The notes under the pieces: model-generated
Databases searched by the model: none
What the model saw: the letters and a program-made list of their open reading frames with translations, nothing else
Told to the model about the DNA's origin: nothing
Program-made: the position numbers and the translations under genes
Part shown: positions 14,671-21,882 of the stretch, piece by piece
Position numbering within the stretch: the stretch's first letter is position 1
Layout: every line of letters begins with the position of its first letter
Assembly: GCA_905236535.1 (NCBI GenBank)
Contig: CAJOQN010000073.1
Span: forward strand, 1-45,073
From: an uncultured Bacilli bacterium
GTDB lineage: Bacteria; Bacillota_I; Bacilli_A; RFN20; CAG-826
Reading direction: 5' to 3'
DNA: 45,073 nucleotides

Positions 14671-16734
14671 TTAAATATCGAGATTCTTCACAAACTTGGC
14701 GTTAGTGTGAATGAATTCTTTTCTTGGATCAACGTTGTCACCCATTAAGTCAGTGAAGACTTGTTCAGCTTGAATAGCATCATCAAGGGAGACGCGTAAC
14801 ATTTTTCTGTGATCTGGATCCATTGTGGTCTCAAATAATTGGGTGGCGTCCATTTCGCCTAAACCTTTATATCTTTGGAATGGATATCCTGGTTTAAGTT
14901 TTAATTTGGATTTGACTTCTTCCAATTGATCATCGGTATACGCATAATATTGCTTACCATGGAAATCCACTTTATAAAGAGGAGGTTGAGCAATATAGAC
15001 ATATCCTTGTTCAATTAAAGGTCTCATAAATCTATAGAAGAAGGTTAATAATAAGATTCTGATGTGAGAGCCATCAACATCAGCATCGGTCATAATAACA
15101 ATCTTGTGATAACGAATTTTTGTGACATCAAATTCTGGATCCATGCCACCACCAATCGCGGTAATCATGTTTCCAATTTCCGCGTTGGCAAAAATTCTCT
15201 TAGCTTGTGCTTTTTCGACGTTCAAAATCTTTCCACGCAAAGGCAAGATGGCTTGAGTTTCTCTCTTTCTACCATCTTTTGCAGAACCGCCAGCGGAGTT
15301 ACCTTCGACGATAAATAATTCACACTTTGTTGGATCTTTGCTTGAACAGTCAGCAAGTTTACCTGGAAGAGTGGTAAATTCTAAGGAACCTTTACGGCGA
15401 ACTTCTTCTCTCGCTTTTCTAGCGGCAAGACGAGCGTTCGCAGCCATGATTATCTTTTCAACAATCATCTTTGCGATTCTTGGGTTTTCCATTAAGAATC
15501 TGTCTAATTGTGTTCCAACGATTTGAGAAACAATTTTACGAACTTCAAAGTTTCCTAATTTGGTTTTTGTTTGTCCTTCAAATTGTGGATTTGGGTGTTT
15601 GACAGAAATAATCGCGGTCAAACCTTCTAAAACGTCGGATTGAGAAAGGTTATCATCGTTTTCTTTTAACATTTTTATGCTTCTAGCATAATTGTTTAAG
15701 ACACGAGTGATCGCCATCTTAAAACCTTCTTCATGTGTTCCACCTTCGTGGGTGTTGACGTTATTACAGAAGGAGAAGACATTTGGTGAATATTCATTGT
15801 TATATTGAAGGGCGATTTCAGCATAAACATGGGACAATGTGCCACTGGCTAATTCGATTGGTTCGCTTCCTTCACAATAAATAACTTCATCGAACAATTT
15901 TTCTTTGTTTGTATTGATGAATTGGACGTATTGTTTAATACCGCCTTCATAGCAGAAGGATTCTCTCTTTTGTTGTCCCTCTCTCTTATCTTCAACATTA
16001 ATACGAATACCTCTATTGAGGTATGCGATTTGTTTCATACGATCACGAATGACCGCGTATTCATAAGTTGTGGTCTCAACAAAGATTGTTGCATCTGGTT
16101 TGAATTTAACGGTGGTTCCGGTATCTTGGCAATCACCGATTCTTTCAAGATGTCCAACTGGATGTCCACCATTTTCAAAGCGAATATAATAAACTCCACC
16201 ATCTTTGTGAACCCAAACATCGAGATATTCACTTAACGCGTTAACAACAGAGGCGCCGACACCGTGTAAACCGCCGGAAACTTTATAACCTCCGCCTTCG
16301 CCAAATTTACCACCCGCGTGTAAAACGGTAAAAACGGTTTCAACACCGGAGAGGCCAGATTTAGCAACGACATCAACAGGAATACCACGGCCGTTATCGA
16401 CAACAGTAATGGTTCCATCTTCGTTGATGAAAACTGAGACTTCGGTACAATATCCGGCAAGAGCTTCGTCAATTGCGTTATCGACGATTTCCCACACTAA
16501 GTGGTGAAGTCCTGGAGAGGCGGTTGTGCCGATGTACATACCAGGTCTCTTTCTTACAGCTTCAAGTCCTTCCAAAACTTGAATATTAGTCGCTGTATAA
16601 TTCGCATCAGCCTTTTCGAGCGCAACTTCTTCTTCATTCATTTCTGAAATTTTGATTTCTGGCTCTTCTTTGGCTTCTGCTGGGGCGTTTTGCTGTTCTT
16701 CAGCATTAACGACTGTTTTGTTTTCTTCTTCCAT
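14671..16734 (-). CDS. gyrB: DNA gyrase subunit B
   Basis: The 687-residue ATPase subunit of gyrase has the GHKL ATP site (EIVDNAIDEALAGY, DNGRGIP, GGLHGVGASVVNALS), transducer, TOPRIM (FIVEGNSAGGSAK near 475-486; MTDADVDGSHIR) and a C-terminal GyrA-binding segment ending in the usual KGLGEMD region. About 45 acidic residues (E/A-rich) precede the conserved start YTATNIQVLEGLEAVRKRPG. Asn479 lies where E. coli GyrB has Asp426. Identification as GyrB, not ParE, rests on position beside recF and gyrA. The ATG follows AAAGGAGG at good spacing, 14 bases after recF. Confidence 0.98.
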   Translation of the reverse strand: MEEENKTVVNAEEQQNAPAEAKEEPEIKISEMNEEEVALEKADANYTATNIQVLEGLEAVRKRPGMYIGTTASPGLHHLVWEIVDNAIDEALAGYCTEVSVFINEDGTITVVDNGRGIPVDVVAKSGLSGVETVFTVLHAGGKFGEGGGYKVSGGLHGVGASVVNALSEYLDVWVHKDGGVYYIRFENGGHPVGHLERIGDCQDTGTTVKFKPDATIFVETTTYEYAVIRDRMKQIAYLNRGIRINVEDKREGQQKRESFCYEGGIKQYVQFINTNKEKLFDEVIYCEGSEPIELASGTLSHVYAEIALQYNNEYSPNVFSFCNNVNTHEGGTHEEGFKMAITRVLNNYARSIKMLKENDDNLSQSDVLEGLTAIISVKHPNPQFEGQTKTKLGNFEVRKIVSQIVGTQLDRFLMENPRIAKMIVEKIIMAANARLAARKAREEVRRKGSLEFTTLPGKLADCSSKDPTKCELFIVEGNSAGGSAKDGRKRETQAILPLRGKILNVEKAQAKRIFANAEIGNMITAIGGGMDPEFDVTKIRYHKIVIMTDADVDGSHIRILLLTFFYRFMRPLIEQGYVYIAQPPLYKVDFHGKQYYAYTDDQLEEVKSKLKLKPGYPFQRYKGLGEMDATQLFETTMDPDHRKMLRVSLDDAIQAEQVFTDLMGDNVDPRKEFIHTNAKFVKNLDI

Positions 16735-16748
16735 TCAGAAAACCTCCT

Positions 16749-17801
16749 TTATTTGTTTGCTAGATGATATTGAGCAGCATCTTTAACTTCGAGTTTGGTC
16801 GCGGTGATAAAGACTTGCTCAAATTTGTTTAATAGTTTTACCAATCTCAAGCGATGTGTTTGATCAAGTTCTGACATGACATCATCGAGAACAACAATTG
16901 GCCTCTGTTCTTTGTTTTGGATTAAGAAGTAAGGACTAAGCTTTAAGGCTAATGCCACGATCCTGTTTTCTCCTTGCGATCCTTTTACGGCAATATCTTG
17001 TCCATTTAGGCTCATAGAGATATCTTCTCGATGAATCCCGATAGATGTTGCCTTCCTCTTCAAATCTCCTTCTAGAGCGGATTTAAACGCTTGTTTTGCG
17101 CTTTCTAAGTAGTTCTCATCAGGTTTGATGAATGGGGTGTAATTAAGTTTTACATCACTCTCTTTACCTGTGAGCGCGCGCGTTATTTTTATAAGGATAT
17201 CGTTGATATCCTTGACATATTGCTCTCTCGCATTGATGATTGGAAGAGATAATTCGATAAGCAAATCGGTGTATGTCTCAAGGAGTAATAAATCAACATT
17301 ATCACTCTTTAAGCAATCATTTCTTTGCTTTAAAACTTTTTCATACCTTGAATAAATCTCAAGATATTTCGGAGATGTTTTAGATATATTAATATCTAAG
17401 AAATTTCTCCTGGCCTTAGGCGCTCCTTTGAATAAAAAGACATCCTTAGGCTCAAAAAGTAAAACATTCACACATTTGGATAGCTCAGAAATCTTATTAA
17501 CAGGTTTGTTGTTGATAAAGATTTGTTTTCCTTTGCTGGTAAAGGCGACCTTAATTTTGCGAGAAATGTCTCCTTCTTTAATCAAAGCAAATATTTCTGC
17601 GTTGCTCTTACCTTCTTGGATTAAATCTGATTCCTCTTGGGTTCTAAACGATCTCGCAATCGATAAGTAGTGGATTGCTTCTACAACGTTAGTTTTCCCA
17701 ATGCCGTTGTTACCAGTGATGATATTTAATCCTGGTTTAAATTCAAATGTGGAAGATGAATAGTTTCTGAAGTTTTTAAGCGTGAGGGTTTTGATGTTCA
17801 T
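16749..17801 (-). CDS. recF: DNA replication and repair protein RecF
   Basis: The 350-residue SMC-like ATPase helps load RecA at single-stranded gaps. The Walker A motif TGNNGIGKTN is at 29-38; the signature and Walker B region is represented by GSQGENRIVALALKLS and VVLDDVMSELDQTHR near residues 280-320. Length is normal (about 360). The start ATG overlaps the stop of the S4 gene as ATGA (17798-17801), so translation is coupled, the usual arrangement in Bacilli. Confidence 0.97.
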   Translation of the reverse strand: MNIKTLTLKNFRNYSSSTFEFKPGLNIITGNNGIGKTNVVEAIHYLSIARSFRTQEESDLIQEGKSNAEIFALIKEGDISRKIKVAFTSKGKQIFINNKPVNKISELSKCVNVLLFEPKDVFLFKGAPKARRNFLDINISKTSPKYLEIYSRYEKVLKQRNDCLKSDNVDLLLLETYTDLLIELSLPIINAREQYVKDINDILIKITRALTGKESDVKLNYTPFIKPDENYLESAKQAFKSALEGDLKRKATSIGIHREDISMSLNGQDIAVKGSQGENRIVALALKLSPYFLIQNKEQRPIVVLDDVMSELDQTHRLRLVKLLNKFEQVFITATKLEVKDAAQYHLANK

Positions 17802-18019
17802 TTAACAATTTCGTAAACCTTACCTTCGATTTCGATTAAATCACCTGGATAAAGCTTTCTCCCTCTTCTATCTTCTAAGACATCGTTGACCTTAACAGGA
17901 TTAGAAGCGAGATAACTTTTTGCCATCCCTCCGGTCTCAATAATGTCTTCAATCTTAAGAAGAACATTAAGAGTAATATAATCCTCATCGGAACGAATCT
18001 TTACTTGGATTTTTGTCAC
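17798..18019 (-). CDS. yaaA: Small S4-domain RNA-binding protein (YaaA/RlbA type)
   Basis: The 73-residue protein starts from a GTG at 18019; a longer open frame to 18115 would add a hydrophobic stretch coded by the upstream hairpin and promoter, and AAGGAG lies 8 bases before the GTG. The S4 fold is seen in LLKIEDIIETGGMAKSYLAS followed by VKVNDVLEDRRGRKLYPGDLIEI. It belongs to the conserved dnaN-yaaA-recF cassette and is thought to bind structured RNA, possibly in ribosome assembly. It opens the recF-gyrB-gyrA-GT-serS operon and overlaps recF by 4 bases. Confidence 0.92.
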   Translation of the reverse strand: MTKIQVKIRSDEDYITLNVLLKIEDIIETGGMAKSYLASNPVKVNDVLEDRRGRKLYPGDLIEIEGKVYEIVK

Positions 18020-18038
18020 AAAAAAACTCCTTACTAGC

Positions 18039-18044
18039 ATTATA
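18039..18044 (-). promoter_or_regulatory. -10 box of the yaaA-recF-gyrBA operon
   Basis: TATAAT on the minus strand lies about 20 bases before the GTG start, just after the upstream terminator. The -35 region lies inside the terminator's T-rich tract and is weak. Leader length would be under 20 bases. Confidence 0.6.
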
Positions 18045-18050
18045 CACTTT

Positions 18051-18082
18051 ATAAATAAAAAAGGGAATAAAAATATTCCCTT
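18051..18082 (-). terminator. Terminator upstream of the yaaA operon
   Basis: The 9-bp perfect stem AAGGGAATA/TATTCCCTT (18061-18069 with 18074-18082, 4-base loop) is followed on the minus strand by TTTTATTTAT. Together with the second hairpin at 18191-18226 it insulates recF-gyrBA from dnaA-dnaN transcription. Confidence 0.75.
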
Positions 18083-18190
18083 AAATTTTATAGTCCGAAA
18101 ATGCGGAAAAATCACCCTTTATTTGGCATTTAAACATATCTCTAATTGACGTTTTTGCTAAATTTGCTATTTTTACCTAAAACACGAAAA

Positions 18191-18226
18191 CAAAGCAAAA
18201 AAGGCCCGTTTTTGATTTAGGCCTTT
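18191..18226 (-). terminator. Terminator downstream of dnaN
   Basis: The stem AAAGGCC/GGCCTTT (18200-18206 with 18220-18226, 13-base loop) has an adjacent TTTTGCTTTG tract on the minus strand. It lies 23 bases past the dnaN stop. Confidence 0.7.
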
Positions 18227-18249
18227 GTTTTGATTGCGTTTATATTTCA

Positions 18250-19371
18250 CTAATAGGTTCTAACTGGAGTAACAACTTGAACCACGGATTCATCTGCTGG
18301 GTTTTTGATAACAAATGGTTTCATCTCTCCAACAAACCCGAAAACAACATCTTCGCTTCCGAGTGCTCTAATCGCGGAAACGACAAATTCGGAATTGAAT
18401 GAGATTTTAAGCATATCTCCTTCGAAGCGATACATCTCAATTTTCTCGTTTGAAGATCCAACCTGGCTAGCTCTTGCAGAGATTGTAACGCCTTCTTCAG
18501 ACATTGTTAAATCAACAACATTTTCTCTATCTAAAGATAATAATTTAGCTCTTGTAATCGCTTTGATTAATTCTTGAGAATTAACTTCTAATGAATAATT
18601 GGTTGTTCGTGGGACGATATTTTTGGTATTTGGATAATCGCCAGCGATTAATCTAGTGGCCACGATTGTTTTTCCAAATGTGAATAAAATCTTCTTATCA
18701 CCAACGGCGATCTCGACCGCGGAAACACCTTCAATCAATCTCGCGACTTCTGTCATCATCTTGGCTGGAACACTAACATTGAATCCGACATCATTTGGAA
18801 CGGACATAATCTTTTTAGCCATTCTTGCAGAGTCTGTAGCAGTGGCAGTTAACAAGCCTTCAAAAGCTTCTAGGTTAATAGCGGTTAAAACAGGTCTTTG
18901 ATCTTTATTTGATGCTGCGAATGCAGTTTGATCCACTAATAAATCAAAATCAGCTGTTGTTAAGACTAAGTTTGTGCCATCAGCTTCTAAATCGAGGTCT
19001 GGGTATTCTTCAACTCTGACACAGTTTAATTGATATTCGGAGCGTTTGTCATTAATGGTAGCAACAGTGGTATCTAAAACATCGAGAGTAATTTCTTTTT
19101 CTTCCATCTCTCTCGCGATATCAGTAATCAACTTGGCATTGATTAAAGTAGCACCTTCTTTGTAATTTCTAATAATTTCGTTATCACCATTTTTAAATGG
19201 GATTAATGTTTTGATGCTTAAGTCGTAATTCGATCCAGTTAAAACCAATCCCTCTTCATTTAGTTCAAGTTTGATATTAGAAAGGACTGCAACAGGATTC
19301 TTTGCTGCTATTGCACGACCAACAATTGTTAAGCCTTTAAGAAATTCTTCTCTAACGATTGTAAAACGCAT
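18250..19371 (-). CDS. dnaN: DNA polymerase III beta subunit (sliding clamp)
   Basis: The protein is 373 residues from the ATG at 19371 (MRFTIVREEFLKGL), chosen because it matches the family N-terminus and follows AGAGG; the frame to 19410 adds 13 implausible residues. Three repeated clamp domains are recognisable (about 1-120, 125-245, 250-373), including PVLTAINLEAFEGLLTATAT and the closing VVQVVTPVRTY with the conserved C-terminal partner-binding edge. The homodimeric ring holds the polymerase on DNA. It lies 231 bases downstream of dnaA, with DnaA boxes in between. Confidence 0.97.
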   Translation of the reverse strand: MRFTIVREEFLKGLTIVGRAIAAKNPVAVLSNIKLELNEEGLVLTGSNYDLSIKTLIPFKNGDNEIIRNYKEGATLINAKLITDIAREMEEKEITLDVLDTTVATINDKRSEYQLNCVRVEEYPDLDLEADGTNLVLTTADFDLLVDQTAFAASNKDQRPVLTAINLEAFEGLLTATATDSARMAKKIMSVPNDVGFNVSVPAKMMTEVARLIEGVSAVEIAVGDKKILFTFGKTIVATRLIAGDYPNTKNIVPRTTNYSLEVNSQELIKAITRAKLLSLDRENVVDLTMSEEGVTISARASQVGSSNEKIEMYRFEGDMLKISFNSEFVVSAIRALGSEDVVFGFVGEMKPFVIKNPADESVVQVVTPVRTY

Positions 19372-19429
19372 ATTAAGACCTCTTTTCGATAATTTTATCA
19401 TAGAAGACAAAGATATTACACTTTTATTT

Positions 19430-19535
19430 ACAATAAATCTTAAGTAAAACTATCTCTTATCTTTTTGAATTATTTTATTTATATTTCTTTATTTTAATTA
19501 TTAATAATATTAAGCTGTGTGGATTATGTGGATAA
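19430..19535. other. Downstream half of the origin: DnaA boxes and AT-rich unwinding candidate
   Basis: The dnaA-dnaN spacer holds a perfect box TGTGGATAA (19527-19535) and an adjacent near-perfect TGTGGATTA (19518-19526). Next to them is an almost pure A/T stretch (about 19430-19515) rich in TTA/ATT triplets. The layout matches the bipartite Bacillus origin, where unwinding occurs between dnaA and dnaN. Assignment as the unwinding element is inference. Confidence 0.65.
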
Positions 19536-19602
19536 GTTGACCGTTAAGGTTAATCATCTATGAATTTACAACTAGCTTTTAGCTATCTCTCACAAAGTGA
19601 GA

Positions 19603-20970
19603 TTATTCATTGATTTGTTTTTTAAGTTCTTCAACCACATTGATAAGTAGTGGATTATTTTTTAACTCTTTTTCCACCCTCTCGATGGCGGACATGACTG
19701 TGGTGTGATCTCTACCTCCGAACGCATCGCCAATCTTTTTAAGTGGCAAATCAAGAACATCTCTGATTAAGTACATCGCCATATGTCTCGCTAGAACAAT
19801 TTGACCAGTTCTTATTTTTCCAGTTAATTGACTAACAGATATATTGTAGTAGTTTGCAACAACACTAATAATCTTTTGTTCATTTAATTGATCAGAGAAC
19901 GCTTTTCCGCCATCCAGAGTAAGAACCGCTTTGTTTGCGATATCTAATGTAATTCGATCAACATGCTTCTCTGTGACTATTGTAAGAATTAACCTATTTA
20001 ATGCACCTTCAAGCTCTCTAACATTCTTGGAGAATTTTTCAGCGAAGAAAGTAATTACATTTTCATCAAATTTGTTGATATCTAAGTTAGCAGCTTCGAT
20101 CTTTTTTCTAAATATTTTTTCTGACGTTAATGTGTCTGGTTCGTTGATTTTTACAACTAAACCTTGGCTAAATCTTGTAACTAATCGCTCTTCAAGACCT
20201 TTTAATTCAACAGGCTGTTTATCTGAGGTGATGACCACTTGTTTACCTTTGTTGATGAGATCGTTGTAAACCAAGAAAAAGAACTCCTCAGTTTTAACCT
20301 TATTTGCTAAGAACTGAACATCATCAAAAAGGAGAACATCTGCATCTTTAAAAAAGTCTCTTAAGTTCTCAGAACTAGATTCATCTTTAACATATTTAAT
20401 ATATTCGTCAACAAAGTCGTGACTGGTGATATATAGGATTTTGGCGTTTGGATTCCTTGATGAAATTATTGAGTTACCAATAGCGTTTAATAAGTGTGTT
20501 TTTCCTAAACCGGAGTTTGAATATAAGAATAAAGGATTAAACATTCTTCCAGGGTTAGAGGCCACGAGCAATGCAGCCTGACTAGCCTCTCTATTAAAAT
20601 CTCCAACCACAAAATTGTCAAAATTCAAATTTGCATTGATAGATGTGTCTTGGAAATAAACGCTTTTCTTTTTAACTTCTACGTATTCTTTTCTTTCATC
20701 TTTGATTGATTCGGCATCAACACAAGAAATTTTATAATCAGTTTCAGAAACTTCTGAAATAGCATCTTTGATTAGATCAGCATATTTGGTTCTCATCAAA
20801 GTGGTGGCAAGAGTGGAATTAAAAACAATAACCAAGGTATCACCTTTGACTTCATCGATATAAGATCCTTCGAATAAAGAGGCAAACACCGCTCTATCAT
20901 TAACTTTTTCTTCTATTTTTCTTAAGGTTCTATCCCAGAGTCTGGCGATTTCAGTTACTGTAATTTCCAT
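19603..20970 (-). CDS. dnaA: Chromosomal replication initiator DnaA
   Basis: The 455-residue protein has domain I at about 1-85 (LWDRTLRKIEEKVNDRAVFA), a short linker, AAA+ domain III with Walker A SNSGLGKT (151-158) and Walker B LLFDDVQFL, and domain IV DNA-binding helix-turn-helix with GGRDHTTVMSAIERV near 418-432. It binds DnaA boxes on both sides of its own gene and opens the origin. A near-consensus DnaA box (21020-21028) lies in its promoter region, suggesting autorepression. No Shine-Dalgarno of note precedes the ATG (only GGGATTAA). Confidence 0.98.
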   Translation of the reverse strand: MEITVTEIARLWDRTLRKIEEKVNDRAVFASLFEGSYIDEVKGDTLVIVFNSTLATTLMRTKYADLIKDAISEVSETDYKISCVDAESIKDERKEYVEVKKKSVYFQDTSINANLNFDNFVVGDFNREASQAALLVASNPGRMFNPLFLYSNSGLGKTHLLNAIGNSIISSRNPNAKILYITSHDFVDEYIKYVKDESSSENLRDFFKDADVLLFDDVQFLANKVKTEEFFFLVYNDLINKGKQVVITSDKQPVELKGLEERLVTRFSQGLVVKINEPDTLTSEKIFRKKIEAANLDINKFDENVITFFAEKFSKNVRELEGALNRLILTIVTEKHVDRITLDIANKAVLTLDGGKAFSDQLNEQKIISVVANYYNISVSQLTGKIRTGQIVLARHMAMYLIRDVLDLPLKKIGDAFGGRDHTTVMSAIERVEKELKNNPLLINVVEELKKQINE

Positions 20971-21010
20971 AAATTAATCCCAATCTTTTCTAATTTTATA
21001 GCTGAGATAA

Positions 21011-21016
21011 ATTATA
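21011..21016 (-). promoter_or_regulatory. -10 box of the dnaA promoter
   Basis: TATAAT on the minus strand has TTAATT 16 bases upstream as a weak -35. The DnaA-like box at 21020-21028 lies in the spacer, so DnaA binding would block RNA polymerase. Confidence 0.55.
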
Positions 21017-21333
21017 GGATTTTCCACAAGATAATTAAATAAAAAAGTGCGAAAAATAAGTTTTCCACATTACTTTTTTGATAAATTTATTTATAAATTT
21101 AATTTATCCACATTTTTGGAATTGTGGGAAAAATGTCGATAAATTTTTGACACATATTTGGCAGTGTGGATATTCAAAAAGAAGGTTTTGCACACTAATA
21201 TTTCTAAACTAAATAGTTATACTATTTCTTTTAATAATTGATGCAAAATAGGTTATAATCTTTGTGGAAAACTAATAATTATCCACATTTTTGCTTTCTA
21301 AAGCGGTCCAGCACACGCGCCCATATGTTTTAA

Positions 21334-21362
21334 TTGACATTTATTAATAAATGAAATAATCT
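21334..21362 (+). promoter_or_regulatory. Promoter of the rpmH operon
   Basis: A perfect TTGACA (21334-21339), a 17-base spacer and TAATCT (21357-21362) precede a leader of about 30 bases and the strong GGAGG before rpmH. Confidence 0.65.
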
Positions 21363-21397
21363 TTATTACGCGTATTCAAAACGGAGGAAATTATCAT

Positions 21398-21532
21398 ATG
21401 AAAAGAACGTATCAACCAAGCAAATTGCAACACGCTCGTAGAGCGGGATTCCGTGCGAGAATGAAAACTCACAACGGTCGTAAAGTTTTAGCTCGTCGTA
21501 GAGCAAAGGGACGCAAACAACTTACTGCGTAA
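21398..21532 (+). CDS. rpmH: Ribosomal protein bL34
   Basis: The 44-residue, highly basic protein begins MKRTYQPSKLQHARRAGFRA and ends KGRKQLTA, the invariant L34 pattern. It is a structural protein of the large ribosomal subunit. The start has GGAGG 8 bases upstream. It is the first gene of the rpmH-rnpA-yidC-jag unit flanking the origin. Confidence 0.98.
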   Translation: MKRTYQPSKLQHARRAGFRARMKTHNGRKVLARRRAKGRKQLTA

Positions 21533-21543
21533 TTAGGTAGCGA

Positions 21544-21882
21544 ATGAAAGTTGTTAATAGAATAAAATCTAATCAAGATTTTGCATTAACAATCAAGAAA
21601 GGGAAATACGTTAATGCTGGCGTTTTCCATTTCGCTCTCTTAAAAACAGAAAATAATCACTTAAGAATTGGTATATCCGTTTCTAAAAAACTCGGAAACG
21701 CTGTAGTGCGAAACAAAATTAAAAGGCAAATTCGCGCCATGTGTGATGCAAATGTTAACTTTGAAGAACCATTCGACCTTGTGATTATTGCTAAAACTAA
21801 ATTTCTTGAGAATTCATTCCAAGAAAACGAACAAACATTGTGTGATTTTTTGCACAATGAGAATATAGGAGTCAGTAAATGA
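21544..21882 (+). CDS. rnpA: Ribonuclease P protein component
   Basis: The 112-residue basic protein assists the RNase P RNA in maturing tRNA 5' ends. The RNR signature is seen as SVSKKLGNAVVRNKIKRQIR (about 46-65), with family-typical length. It follows rpmH by 11 bases with a weak AGGTAG and overlaps yidC by 4 bases (ATGA, 21879-21882). Confidence 0.96.
   Translation: MKVVNRIKSNQDFALTIKKGKYVNAGVFHFALLKTENNHLRIGISVSKKLGNAVVRNKIKRQIRAMCDANVNFEEPFDLVIIAKTKFLENSFQENEQTLCDFLHNENIGVSK

Larger units (their letters stand above)
20971..21397. other. Upstream half of the replication origin (oriC) with DnaA boxes
   Basis: This 427-base gene-free, AT-rich region lies between divergent dnaA and rpmH. 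Perfect boxes TTATCCACA are at 21104-21112 and 21279-21287. One-mismatch boxes are TTTTCCACA at 21020-21028 and 21061-21069, TGTGGATAT at 21165-21173 and TGTGGAAAA at 21263-21271. A weaker TGTGGGAAA is at 21123-21131. Strand polarity of coding switches here (minus to the left, plus to the right), which supports bidirectional replication from this point. A short GC-rich piece (about 21301-21322) of unknown role precedes the rpmH promoter. Confidence 0.92.

Noticed and set aside
18020..18115. Longer N-terminus for the S4 gene
   Set aside because: It would be coded by a terminator and promoter; GTG at 18019 has the binding site.
19372..19410. Longer N-terminus for dnaN
   Set aside because: The 13 added residues do not match the clamp N-terminus, and AGAGG sits before the downstream ATG.
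19561..19602. Two small hairpins after dnaA as a terminator
   Set aside because: Stems of 5 and 6 bp without a T tract; dnaA and dnaN may be cotranscribed.
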